Part shown: positions 22,045 through 35,199 of the stretch, in pieces
Position numbering within the stretch: the stretch's first letter is position 1
Layout of the letters: the number at the start of each line of letters is the position of its first letter
Assembly: GCF_041146395.1 (NCBI RefSeq)
Contig: NC_090990.1
Coordinates: 40,806,001 to 40,870,000, forward strand
Direction: 5' to 3'
Length of the DNA: 64,000 nt
Origin: Eulemur rufifrons
Lineage: Eukaryota > Chordata > Mammalia > Primates > Lemuridae
Notes under the pieces: model-generated
The model's input: the letters and a program-made list of their open reading frames with translations, nothing else
The model's database searches: none
What the model was told of the DNA's origin: nothing
Made by a program: the position numbers and the translations under genes

Positions 22045-23358
22045 CAGGTTGAGCATCCCTAATCCAGAAACCTGAAATCTGAAATGCTCCAAAATCTGAA
22101 AATGTGAGTGCCCACGTGATGCCACACATGGAAAATTCCACACTTGACCTCATGTGATGGGTCACAGCCAAAACCTAGGTGGCCACTGAAAGCCTGCCGC
22201 TGTTTGTTTTGCTATTGTTCAACAGCTGATGCAGGGATTCTGGTGATGCCGCTGTGCTGCCTAGTTACCCGGAACACATTATGTTTTTACTATATTAATG
22301 GTATGTCATATTTTTTACTGTTAAGTATTAATACTTATGTATGAATAAGGATAAGAAAATGATAGCTTATTGGTACTGTCAACTGAAGAAATGATGAGGT
22401 TGGTAAATTTGGAAAGGAGAGCTTTATTTCTCATAAATGGTTACAGCCTACAGGGTGGCCATTCTGACAGGCTGGGAAGCATAGCCTTGGGCAGAAGCTG
22501 AAAGCATGTACTTCGTGGGAGGGACAACTATACATATTTAACAAGCTAGAGGAGGAGTCATGAATATTTATGAAAGCAGAAATATGCACATGAGCAATGG
22601 AGCTTCATGCCCCTTCATAGGTCACATGTACAAAAAGATGGCAGTGTTAGCATAATCTGACAGTGGAGTTTTGGCCCTCTGACATCAAAAGGTGAAGCGG
22701 AGGACTCAAAAACCCTTACTGCGCATCCTCTGTAGGCTGGTCAAAACCACTCCATGGTAGGGGGCCCTTTATCAGTTGTAGTGGTGAAACCACAAAAAGG
22801 GTGGGGCAGTATTAGGCAGTTAATTGAAATCAGCAGTGGAGCAAGTCTTTTCCAAAGGCTGGTTCTGTTTAACCCTCAGGGAAGAAAGCCTAATGGAGGT
22901 TAAGGAGGGAGGGGGTATAATGAGGTGTGTCTGACCTCCAGTCCTGCCATGGCTCAGTTTTAAGGTTTCTCTGGGGTCCCGTTGGCCAAGAGGGGGCCCA
23001 TTCAGTCAGTTGAGGGGCTTAAGGCTTTTATTTCTCAGTGGCATATAAATTCAGAGTCAGGAATGATGTTCATGCCAAACAACCACAGATCTTCTTCATG
23101 GGTGGCTGAGATAGTTACACCTTGGCTTTCTGATGGTCCAAGGTACACAAACTTTTTCATTGCATAAATTATTAAGAATATTGTATAAAATTACCTTCAG
23201 GCTATGTGTATAAGGTGTATATGGAAGATAAATGAATTTTATGTTTAGACTTGGGTCCCATACCCAAGATATCCCATTATGTAGATGCAAATATTCCAAA
23301 ATATGAAATCTGAAATACTTCTAGTCACAAGCATTTCAGATAAGGGATACTCAACCTG
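22045..23358. mobile_element. Tigger-family DNA transposon (Tigger7-like), interrupted by an LTR
   Basis: Inverted ends: CAGGTTGAGCATCCCTAATC at the left and the complement of this, ending GGGATACTCAACCTG, at the right. TA dinucleotides flank both sides (22043-22044 and 23359-23360). The internal sequence is nonautonomous, with no transposase frame. It lies inside the L2 copy and is itself split at 22377-23141. Confidence 0.85.
22377..23141 (-). mobile_element. Solitary LTR of an ERV1-type (class I) endogenous retrovirus
   Basis: About 765 bp that interrupts the Tigger element. On the minus strand it begins TGGACC and ends TTGACA, with an AATAAA-type signal (complement at 22423-22428) close to its 3' end. 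The pentamer ggtac occurs on both sides (22372-22376 and 23142-23146), consistent with a target duplication; one extra A at 23141 makes that edge uncertain. No internal viral coding sequence is present, so it is a solo LTR. Orientation is the same as USP24. Subfamily not assigned. Confidence 0.75.
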
Positions 23359-23639
23359 TAGTAGTGAGAAAGGAAGCTAGAAAGGCAGACAGACACCAGA
23401 TCCAGGAGGGGCACTTGAACTGTGATAGGGAGCTTGAACTTTATTCTGAGGAAATGAGAGGTCACTGAAACATTTATGCAGGAGAGAGGTGATGCTAGTT
23501 AAATTGTAGAAAGATCAATCTAACTTCAGTGTGGAGAGTGGCTTAGAAGGGAGGAAGAGTAAAGGAGGAGAACTCAGGAAACAAAACCAGTTAGCCTTCG
23601 TAGGTAACCACTCTGAAATAAAGAGTTGAGTTTTGTTTT

Positions 23640-24775
23640 CTTATTGTCTACAATCTTTGTCTTTTGTTCTTGGATTGAGGCAGTTTTACTATGATGTGTT
23701 TAGATGTAGTTTTCTCTATACTTATCTTTTTTTTTTTTTCTCTAGAGGCAGGGTCTTTCTCTGTCACTCAGGCTGGAGTGCAGTCATATAATCATAGCTC
23801 ACTGTGCCTCAAACTGCTGGGTTCAAGTGATCTTCCTGCCTCAGTCTCTTGAGAAGCTGGGGATACGGGCATGTGCCACAATACCTGGCTATTTAAAAAA
23901 AAAATTGTGGAGATGGGGGTCTCACTGTGTTGCCCAAGTTGATCTAAAACTCCTGGCCTCAAGGGATCCTCCCACCTAGGCCTCCCAAGTTGCTGGGGAT
24001 TACAGGTGTGAGCCACAACACCCAGCTCTCTGTATTTATTTTCAGTGGTGTTTGTAAAGATCCTTGAATATGTGGTTTGAGGTCTTTCATTAGCTTGGAA
24101 AGTTTTTAGGCATTATTTCTTCATATATTCCTTCTATTTCATTGTCTTTCTCCTCTCCTTCTGGGATATCAGTTATATAAATGTGAGCCCTTTTCACTGA
24201 ATCACATCTGTCTCCATGTTTGTTTCTTTATTTTCTATTCTTCTGTCTCTCTGTGCTTGTCTAGATATTTTCTTCTACCTCTCTTCTAGTTCACAAATTT
24301 GCTCTTCAGCTACACCTTATCTGTTGTTAAATATATTTATTTAGTTTTGAACTTTAGTTATTTTATATTTAAGTTTGATAATTTCACTGTAATTCTTTTT
24401 TACGGCTTTCACATCTATGCTAGAACTCTCCATATTGTCATTTAATTTCTTGAGCATTTTAATCATAGCTGTTTTATAGTCTGCATCTGATAACATCCAT
24501 CTCTGGATCTCCTGTGGGTCTGTTTCTAGCATCTAATTTTTCTCTTGATTATCAGTCATTTCTTATATTTTTGAAAGCATAATTTTTTCTTAATTGAAAC
24601 TTGTGTTTTTAAAACTACAGAGAATACCTGAGGTTCTAGATGATATCTTACTTAAGAGAGGATTTATTTTAGCTTCTGGCAGGCAGTTGGGAGTAGGGAT
24701 GATGAGCAACTTAATTCAATCACAGATGAGGTATTTGTGTGTGTGTGTGCATATTTTGGTTATTTGTTTTTCTTT
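23640..24775 (-). repeat. L1 ORF1/5' region fragment, antisense, split by an Alu
   Basis: T-rich antisense sequence with L1 landmarks on both sides of the Alu: 'cagttttactatgatgtgtttagatgtag' to the left, and 'ccttctgggatatcagttatataaatgtga', 'atagctgttttatagtctgcatctgataacatc' to the right. Highly diverged. Confidence 0.6.
23731..24028 (-). mobile_element. Alu SINE (AluJ-like), antisense
   Basis: Starts with a T run, then reads the antisense of both Alu monomers, including 'ctgtcactcaggctggagtgcag', 'gggttcaagtgatcttcctgcctc' and 'ggattacaggtgtgagccac'. Flanking ctctatactta and ctctgtattta probably derive from the target duplication. Divergence suggests an old copy. Confidence 0.9.
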
Positions 24776-24874
24776 TTTTAAAGCTAGACCTCAGTCTTTG
24801 TGAATCCTGGTCAGTTTTTGGTCCATCTTTCTCCTAGGGTTCTTTAGGGTTTCAACTGTTTTAGTTGTTTATTG

Positions 24875-25330
24875 CTATATCTCCAACCATCTCAATACTT
24901 GTGGCTTAAAACAACACTGATTTACTATTTCTTATAATCCTCTGGGTTGGCTGGACAGTTCTCCTACTCTGTTTGGTATTGGCTGCTTTCACTTATGAAG
25001 CTGCACTCAGCTGGACACTTGGCTGGGGCATTTTGGTACTCTTTCCCATGGCCTCTATATAATATTCCATCTTCCAGGGCTCTTTCTACTTCCTGGGACA
25101 CTGTGAGGCAGCATGTGGGCTATTTCTCCACTGAGATAAACTTGACTTAAGCATGGAGGCTGGCTTGATTATAAGAGGGAGCATTCCAAAAGTATGAGTC
25201 CCAGTGAGCAAACACATATCAAATCTTTATTTGTGTCACCTTTACTGATGTGCTGTTAATAAAAACAAATCACATGACCAAGCCCAGGGCCAATGAGAAG
25301 AGGACCACCCAAAGGCATACATACTGGAAG
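24875..25330 (+). repeat. Old interspersed repeat, family not assigned
   Basis: The phrase 'tttattgctatatctccaacca... acttgtggcttaaaacaacactgatttactatttc' is typical of a common old mammalian repeat (hAT or MaLR class), followed by 'ctgggttggctggacag' and 'atcacatgaccaagcccag'. I cannot assign the family. Confidence 0.4.
25082..25113 (+). repeat. Left arm of a 32-bp inverted repeat
   Basis: This 32-bp segment (starting ctttctacttcctggg) matches the reverse complement of 25865-25896 at 31 of 32 positions. Flanks beyond the arms do not align convincingly. Confidence 0.85.
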
Positions 25331-25864
25331 GTGTGGTTCATTGGCGGGGTGAGGAAAGGAGGGCACCAATGTAGCATATTATCATATCAAATGAAATCCT
25401 GGAGTATTCACTAGCATACTTCCTCTTTAGTGGTTCTTGATCTCTAATTTTTGTCATCTCAGCCCTGTAAGCTCTCCTCATCTTCTCAGCCTCTTGGTTG
25501 CTAAGAATCAGCAAATACATCAAAGGAAAAGCGGTGCCAAATGATGGGCTCACCTCTTTGTAACTCCTTTCTCTTTATGATTTGATCCTTCAAGTTCTCA
25601 TTGTCTCAGAAGCTTTCCAATGCCTTCAAACAGATATTTGCTATATTCTGCCCAGCTTTTCTTGTTGTTCTCCATAGGAGGGATGTTCTTAAATGAGCTG
25701 ATCTGTCATTGCTGGAGGCAGAAATCCAACAGAAGGGGAGAAGATGTAGAAAAGTACTTCAAGGTAGGGGGTAAAAGGAGCAGGCCCTGATAGAGAAGGA
25801 GATTATCCAAGTTTAGGAAGAAGTTAGTATTTTGGGGGATTCTATGAGGAAAAGAGCCTTTCCT

Positions 25865-25896
25865 TGCTGCCTCACAGTGCCCCAGGAAGTAGAAAG
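25865..25896 (-). repeat. Right arm of a 32-bp inverted repeat
   Basis: Reverse complement of 25082-25113, with a single A/G difference. About 750 bp separate the arms. Confidence 0.85.
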
Positions 25897-26062
25897 GACT
25901 AAAAAAAAATGACTGCCTGGGCCCCAGGACTTTCAGTTTCCACAAAATTCCCAATCTCTAGAAGGGCAGGGAAGCAGCAGAACCATCCTCCCTCAAAGGG
26001 TCTTAGCCTGTGCAGGCTTAGAATGTGATCCTTTCAGTGTTAACCAGTGTAGAGCAAATACC

Positions 26063-26083
26063 GGGGGGGGGGGGGGGGGGGGG
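26063..26083 (+). repeat. 21-base G homopolymer
   Basis: An uninterrupted run of 21 G follows ATACC and precedes CCCTTCC. It could form a G-quadruplex on the plus strand, and it is also a place where assembly or sequencing often fails. Confidence 0.9.
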
Positions 26084-26375
26084 CCCTTCCTAATGCTCTC
26101 AACTGCAGAAGAACCCTGCAACCTAAATACATCCTCCCTGGAGGTAGGTGAGGGAGCCCTAATTATCACTGTAATTCAGTGTCTCAATATTTTGATCAAT
26201 GGGTGTTCAGGTGAGTTTTAATTTGTTTCAGGAAAAACAAAGTAAAATGATATTTAATATACGAGATTTTGATAGATGCAAATCAATATCCATGATATAC
26301 TTTTTTAAAAAATAAAATAGCAACCAGAAAGTTGGCAGCAATCTTCATAACTTGAAAACTGTAATTGGGCATTGA

Positions 26376-29001
<2,626 letters not shown>

Positions 29002-29489
29002 GCACAGTGATAATTTTGGGGAAAGAGAGCAATTACTTTTAGAGGAATCTAGATTGAGTATGTATTGCAAAAAAAAAAAATCAGTATGTACAATGGAGAA
29101 AGCTGGAAGAAGGAAGAGTAAAGATAATTCTTACATTCACCTATCCCTCTGTAAAGACAGTATATTGCCAATGGAGAGTCACTTAGCAGTTAATGTGGTG
29201 GTGTCCTTCGTTTAAGATGATGTGACTGACCTAATAACACTCCAACATTAGCTTTTGGTTATTTTTCTAGCAGCTGCAATGAGTTGTTCTGAGCTCCTAT
29301 GACTAATAGGCAGAACTATCATCCTGAGCACAGCAAATGGGTTCCACTGCCTCCATGTTGGAAGGCCTTTTACTTGTAGTAGATAAGCTATGAATCCAGC
29401 AGTCCACAGCATTAACAAATGCAAGATACCGGATTGTCAAGTAGAGAGGAGACATGGGAGCCAAGATCAAGGTTTTGACTGCAAAACCA

Positions 29490-29835
29490 AGGACTTTTCC
29501 TTGATTCATTAGGCAACAGGCAACCATTAGATGTTCTGAGTCAGGGAATACCATGATTGAAGCTATGCTTTAAGAAGATTAAACTGGCAGTAGTGCATTG
29601 AATATAAGAGACCAAATAAGCAGCTGGGGGATGAGAATGAAAAAAAGCTTGCAGAAGTTAGGTGAATTGCTCAGGATTTGACAATTAGATTTGATGATCA
29701 AGGGAAAGGAGAGACTCCTAGATTTTTAGGATGGGTGATTGAGAGATTAAGGGTAGTATTTTCCAAAGTCAGAGTTTGACCAGAAGGAAAGGTGATGACT
29801 TTGGCCTTAGATGTGTTGAGATTTAACCAGGAAAG
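29490..29835 (-). repeat. L2 LINE, antisense
   Basis: Landmarks: 'caggcaaccattagatgttctgagtcaggg', 'taagaagattaaactggcagtag', 'gactcctagatttttaggatggg', 'ttggccttagatgtgttgag', in antisense L2 order. Confidence 0.65.
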
Positions 29836-29839
29836 TTTG

Positions 29840-31035
29840 CCTGCAGACTTCCACAATCATATCACATGTAACTGGGAATAAAACAGTTAAAGCTGATAAG
29901 CGTTTACAGGGAAAGGACACTGGGGCTATTTAATTTAGGAAGTGAAAAGATTTAACAAAAAAGAGAAAGATGAAAGGACCCATTTATTTCTCTGATGACC
30001 TAGTTCCTAGCCTTTAACTCAGCATACTCACCTATCCAATAACACTATATGCAGCTGAAGAAAGTTCTGGAAGAAGTGCCCCAAGCACACACTGCCCATT
30101 TTTATTATACCCTACTGCTCCTCATTTTCATCTCCCCACTCCTAGATAGCTGGCTCCATATTCCAGCTTTCCATATTGCTTTTGATCTGCATATGGTATC
30201 TTGACTTTAGTAACTTTTGACTCTCCTTCTGGCTGTCAGATACCTCTTTCCATGGGCTCTGAGGGTGATCAGATTTCAGCAATCTCAGTTTCCAACAAAA
30301 GATTTCCTCTGCCCCTGGAAACCCTCCTGCTCAGAGTGACCCCAGAATCTCTGCCAGAAGATGGAGACTTGAGCAGTTTTTCTTTTTTCCCCCTCCTTAC
30401 TATTAATCTTGGCAAGTTTTTCTTAATTAGACTAGCAGGCAGAGCTTCTCCAAAGCCACATTCTTAAAAGGAATATACGTATCGGCATAATGTAACTGCT
30501 TGCAATTCTCTTTCCTATCCTCTGATTGAAAATTCTCATAAAGAGTATGTTTATCTTGAGAGCAATGTTGAAACTTTTCAGTTGAAAACAGAAAGATGGA
30601 CTTGCCTGTATTTAGCTGAAAAATGAGGGTTTGAGGCTTTTAGTTCCCTCTGAAACCAGGAGGACCTAGCCCTCAGGCTTCAGCTTCATTCTAACACGAT
30701 TCAGAAGCCTGTTTCATTTCCCTGATGTTGAGTCACCAGGCTGGATTAATTTTCCAGGGTGTTGTGCTAATTATAGGTTAGTGGAGCTAATGAACTAAAT
30801 CAAAGTGGCAACAAGTGAAAAAGTAGCAGAGCACTCGGTTCCGCTCAAATGCAGAGCTATTTATAACTTCACAATTGTATGGTTACTATTAACTAGTAAC
30901 ATTGCAGTGACCCTCAATTTTCAAAGAAGTCCACCATCATTTTCTAGTTAATCTTTCCCATCCATTACTGCATTTGTTTTATATGAAGGGTGGAGCTGAT
31001 GAATTACTTGCCTGAAGTCATGTCTGTGGTAAAGC
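29840..31035. other. Intergenic stretch, nothing assigned
   Basis: Unique-looking sequence without a credible gene. The 88-codon open frame at 30201-30467 (plus) has no recognised similarity. Confidence 0.45.
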
Positions 31036-31039
31036 CCAA

Positions 31040-31150
31040 ATTATACTTTAAACGGATGAATAATAATAAAAATAACATATTTGTGGAGTGTTTTGCAGTT
31101 TTCAAAGGATTTTCTCCTTCGTTATTTCATTCACACTTGCTAAGCTTCCC
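31040..31150 (-). repeat. MIR-like fragment
   Basis: The run 'aataataataaaaataacatatttgtggagtg' followed by 'cgttatttcattcacacttgc' resembles an antisense MIR tail-to-core arrangement. Confidence 0.4.
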
Positions 31151-31744
31151 CAGGAAGGTTTTCTGTGGGTTAGTGGCCGACAGCATGAACTTCTTCAGAA
31201 GAGGGTTCAGTTAATAGCTGTTGTGGTTAAATTTGAACTAAAGAAGAAAATAAGGAACACAACATTGTTGTTCAGGAGTCCAGAGGTCTGAATTATATGA
31301 TCTTCACCCCTCATCACCTCTTTTTGTTAGGTTTTCTTGGCCTTTGAGGATCCATAGAGCAAATATTCAGTCACATTAACCTTTTGTTTTATAGGTTTTA
31401 ATTTTGTTCCACCCAAACCTAAAATGTACAAACCCACAGGATTTGGTGTCATTAGAAGCCTCAATGTAAGAAAGTTGGGCTAATCCACAGATTGCTTACA
31501 CTAGAATATTGGAATAAAATCTCCAGAAAACTGAGCTGGTTCTAGTGACTACTGTGAACCTTCACTGCAGTTTACCGTTTCTGCTTAATTTTTTATCACT
31601 CAACACCTGGGCCTTTCTTGACCCTCATAGGCCCAGAGTATCTATACATTACATTCAGTCCTCCCAGAACCTTCTATAATTCCACAAGCAAAGAACTGCA
31701 CAGTTGCTCTGGTTCTCAAAGGTCATGGAGTCTAACACTGCCAG

Positions 31745-31830
31745 CTTAAAAATAAAGAAACTGAGGATCAGGGAATTAAAGTGACTTTTCCAAGTCTCAC
31801 TGCCAGAAATTGTCAGAACTGGGGTAACAA
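31745..31830 (-). repeat. MIR-like fragment
   Basis: The motif 'ataaagaaactgaggatcagggaattaaagtgacttttccaag' is antisense MIR core. Confidence 0.55.
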
Positions 31831-32204
31831 CCTGTCAGACTTTTGCTCAAGTAGAAAAGGAACTGGACGATGACAGTCAAACTCTCACTGCAGGAGTGTT
31901 TGCCACTGCAAAACTAATGAGTTAGCCATATAGAGGGCAGTTCCCAAAATCTTCATAGATGTTCCTTGACATAGGGCTTTGTGGTCATATTACTTTGCCT
32001 ATTTGGGAATTCATGATGCAAATTTGAAGACTGAAGACGCTGGAAAGTCCCTTGGGAAAGAACTTGTATCGCCAAGCATTTCTCAAATTATTTCATCTGA
32101 AAGAAAACCTAGTAACAATCTGTGTAATGGTCATCTTTGGTGATAGTGACACATTAATGAACAAAGAAATGATATCTGTTGAAATGGGGCAGTCACAAGC
32201 AGGA

Positions 32205-32815
32205 TGAACTGCTAGGTCCTTTGGTGCATGTTATTTTATCTTCATAGACTCTCAGGAGTGGAGATTACTGTCCTAGTTTATAGGTAAGCTCCGGACTCTG
32301 GCTGTATGTGACAGAAGTTGAACTCAAACTTGCTTAAACCAAAAGGGATGTTTATTTGTTCATGTAACTGAGAAGCTTGGAACATTGAAACCAACAAAGT
32401 TCTTTATCCTATCTCTGCTTCTGTGTTTGCTAAGTCTAGCCATCCCTTTTATAGACAGATGTCCTTACAAGAATGAGGACATGGCTGTGCACAGCTTAAG
32501 TTCACTCCCTGACCACTCTGCTCCCAGAGAGGAAAGGATCACTCTGGCCAGCCCCACTTAGGAAAATCCTGGAGAGTGACTCTGGCCGTCAAGGCCAGCC
32601 CCCCTGCTGTCCATCTCTATGGCTAGGAAAATGGGTACCATGATTGGTATAGACGGAATCTCATGCTCTATCCTGTGGAAAAGGGAGATGGTGTCTTCAG
32701 AGAACCAGAAAGGGACTCAGACAAAATACAGTCAGTCTGAAAGTTAAGTAACCTGCCTAAGGTCCATAGCTAGTGAGATTTGAAGGCAGATCTATCTGAC
32801 TCTGAAATCCATATT
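32205..32815 (-). repeat. MIR, antisense, split by another old repeat
   Basis: Antisense MIR parts lie at about 32205-32290 ('gcatgttattttatcttcatagactctc... gattactgtcctagtttatagg') and 32725-32815 ('gttaagtaacctgcctaaggtccatagctagtgag'). The middle (about 32291-32724), with 'gaactcaaacttgcttaaaccaaaagggatgtttatt', matches a common old repeat whose name I cannot assign. Confidence 0.55.
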
Positions 32816-32830
32816 TTGTTGTTGTTTTTT

Positions 32831-32878
32831 TTCCTCTGTAGATTGTTGTTTCTTTTCCTCTGTAGTTTGTTGTTTCAA
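32831..32878 (+). repeat. 24-bp tandem duplication
   Basis: Two adjacent copies of a 24-bp T-rich unit starting ttcctctgtag differ at one or two positions. The period is exactly 24 bp. Confidence 0.75.
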
Positions 32879-33068
32879 TGACCTACTGTCTCCACCCTTA
32901 ATGAAGTAATAGTCTGGTAGGAAAGATGGTAACCCTTGTAGTAAAAAAATGGCGAAAGGTACAAGCCACCATGGGCATTCAGAGGAGGGAGAGATCACAT
33001 CAAGATCACATCGTATTCTTTTGGGGTATGGGCACCTTTGAATGAACCCTGTCGACTGTTTTTCACCA

Positions 33069-33102
33069 AAACACACACACACGCACACATACACAACACA
33101 CA
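33069..33102 (+). repeat. (AC)n microsatellite
   Basis: AC repeat with CG and AT interruptions, about 34 bp. Confidence 0.85.
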
Positions 33103-33439
33103 GTTTTGCATTCATTTGGGGCATGCATTTAAAGGTGTTCATGAAGCTTGTTCTTGGTTCTCCAATGTACTTAAAACTCTGTGTTAAGAATTACTGTTCT
33201 GAAAATGTACTTATCTAGAAGAACCAGTTCAAAAGATCTAGCCTTGCTGTAGCATGTTGGTATGGCTAGCCGCAAACTGATCAGCCTCAAATGTGGGTGT
33301 CTCAATATTAATAAGGATGGCCCAGAAAGCCCGAATCATGTAGAGGAACACATCTGGGGACACAATGGCACTTGTTAAAATGGGGCAGTCGCAAAAAAAG
33401 CATGGTGAGAGCTATTAGAAGTTACCACTACTATTTTTA

Positions 33440-33600
33440 GTATAAACAATAAAATCATAATAATCTATTCTGATCTTATTTTAAAGAAAAAGAAACATCG
33501 AGAGGGTAAGGAGATTTACCCAAGGGCACACAACTTAAAACTATTCGTACCTGAACTGAACCGGGGCCGCCAGATGCTTTTGTCCTGTGCGTTTTCTTCA
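33440..33600 (-). repeat. MIR-like fragment
   Basis: 'agaaacatcgagagggtaaggagatttacccaagggcacacaac' and 'ctgaactgaaccggggccgccag' read as antisense MIR core and head. Confidence 0.55.
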
Positions 33601-33664
33601 TTCCATCTCACCACGTAACACCATAAATAGAGAAGAGGATGAATATAAATAATATCATATACTT

Positions 33665-33845
33665 TTTGTATTAGTAATCTTACCGCACTTTATTGGAACT
33701 TGTTTTAACTGTCTATTTTCTCCGCCAGACTGTATACTTCATGAGAGCAGGAACTATGTCCGCTTAATAATTCACCGCTACATCCCCAGGACCTCGCTCA
33801 TGGTAGACAGTCGACAAACATCTGCCTCCTCTGAATGACTAAGGA
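33665..33845 (+). repeat. L2 3' end
   Basis: Landmarks: 'ctccgccagactgtatacttcatgagagcaggaactatgtcc', 'accgctacatccccaggacc', 'ggtagacagtcgacaaa', ending near 'tgaatgactaagg'. Confidence 0.75.
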
Positions 33846-34539
33846 ATGGCTGAACGGCAGGAATCCCATTACTGGAGACAGACTACATTCTTTGCTGTTT
33901 GTATAGTTTCTATGATGTGGCTTCTGTCACCCAGCCCATTCTTTTCTTCCTTGTCACCCTCTGTAGTTTCCCAGTTCTCCTGACTCATGCCAGGGAAGCC
34001 TGTACCTTCCATCTATAATGAAGGCCCAGTGACTTCTAACTCCTGGATGACTGGCTGACTAAGCCCTGGACGGGCATTTGTCTCCTCCATTTCCCTTCTT
34101 ACTCTCACGGAGGAGTCGCAGCCCTCTGGGAAACACAGCTCTCTGACCTGCCTAAGACAGCTCACACCATAGAAAGTCCCACTTCCTCTCCTCCTCAGTG
34201 GATGCCACCACCCAGCCCCAAGGGAGATATAAACCTTTTCCTTAATCTCCTTGAAGTCCAGGTGAACTTTGACAAAAGGAAAGGTGTTCCCAGGGTGTTT
34301 GTTAATCAAACCAAATGTCCTTGGTTGCCTGACAGAAGGTAGGTATGGAGGCTCTGTCTGTCAGTGTGCAGTTTGTGTTTAATTTATCCAAATTATGTGA
34401 TGGACTTTTAATTTACTGAAAAGAATAAGTGTTCAAACCTTTGCAGATTTATACTGAAATTAATTTTCCAAGGTCCACATAGTTGCAGCACTGTTAAATC
34501 TTCCTTAAAAACAAAGTATGACTAGCTATGATAAATGAT

Positions 34540-34630
34540 ACATTTTTATAAATGTCATCTCTCATAGCATTGTTGTGAAACTTAAAGAGGATGAAGTGTG
34601 AAAACCGCCCAGCACCACGCTTGGCATATC
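34540..34630 (+). repeat. MIR tail fragment
   Basis: 'agcattgttgtgaaacttaaagaggatgaa' and 'cagcaccacgcttggcatatcag' follow the 3' part of MIR. Confidence 0.55.
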
Positions 34631-34714
34631 AGTTGCCTTTCCTCTTATTCCCTTTCCAGTGCTCATGGTAGTGGAAGCCAGAACAGATGAAATGACTATG
34701 TGTATGGGCTACAA

Positions 34715-35190
34715 ATGGTTTTGGCTGTAAATAACAGAAAACAGAAGAGCATAAAGAAGTAAGAGCTTTTTCCCTCACATAACACTAAGTCTGGTATTGG
34801 AATCTGCTGGTTTGATTTTTGTCTGGGAGCCTGCTAAACCTACAGCCAATAGTTGTTCAGTTCTGTTGGCCATTTCCTCATGCATATTGCCTCATGGTTT
34901 CAAAATGGCTGCCACAGCTCCAGATATCATATTCATATTGGAAACAGGGAGGAAGGGTAAGAGACCTAGTCCTTTTATCAAGAAAGTAAAAAAGTGTTTC
35001 CAGACCACTATCTATCTCTCATCACTTCTTTTGTTTATTGACTACTCAGCCCCCTGGGAAGTTGAGAAAAAGTCTTTAGCTTTTCTATCCCACATAGTAG
35101 AGGCACATGAGGAAGAAAGTGGTCAGGAATGGGTCTTGGGTCAGCTAACTTGTTATATTGCTACACTGAAGCTTTCAGTGTGACCCTCAG
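34715..35190 (+). repeat. Old interspersed repeat, family not assigned
   Basis: The head 'ttttggctgtaaataacagaaaacagaa', the middle 'tggtttcaaaatggctgccacagctccagatatcat' and the end 'gaatgggtcttgggtc' are typical of a widespread old mammalian repeat with a 'goods to treat as one' order. An open frame of 128 codons within it (34797-35183) is therefore probably not a gene. Confidence 0.45.
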
Positions 35191-35199
35191 CTGTTTTGC

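Larger units (their letters stand above)
21635..23600 (-). repeat. L2 LINE, antisense, split by a Tigger insertion
   Basis: L2 antisense landmarks appear in 21635-22042 ('gcaagacatgcacagtttctgccc', 'agtgtgataggttc', 'ccatgtgcaaaggccttgtagtggg') and resume in order at 23361-23600 ('gcttgaactttattctgaggaaatgagag', 'agatcaatctaacttcagtgtgga'). The 1.3 kb between is foreign DNA. Confidence 0.75.

Noticed and set aside
25338..25553. 71-codon minus-strand frame rich in charged residues
   Set aside because: No recognised family and no exon signals; it lies in repeat-like sequence near the inverted repeat.
29303..29554. 83-codon minus-strand frame that looked like a possible exon or retrocopy
   Set aside because: I recognise no domain or protein, there is no supporting splice context, and its left end overlaps an antisense L2.
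34797..35183. 128-codon plus-strand frame
   Set aside because: It falls within sequence resembling a widespread old repeat and shows no known domain.
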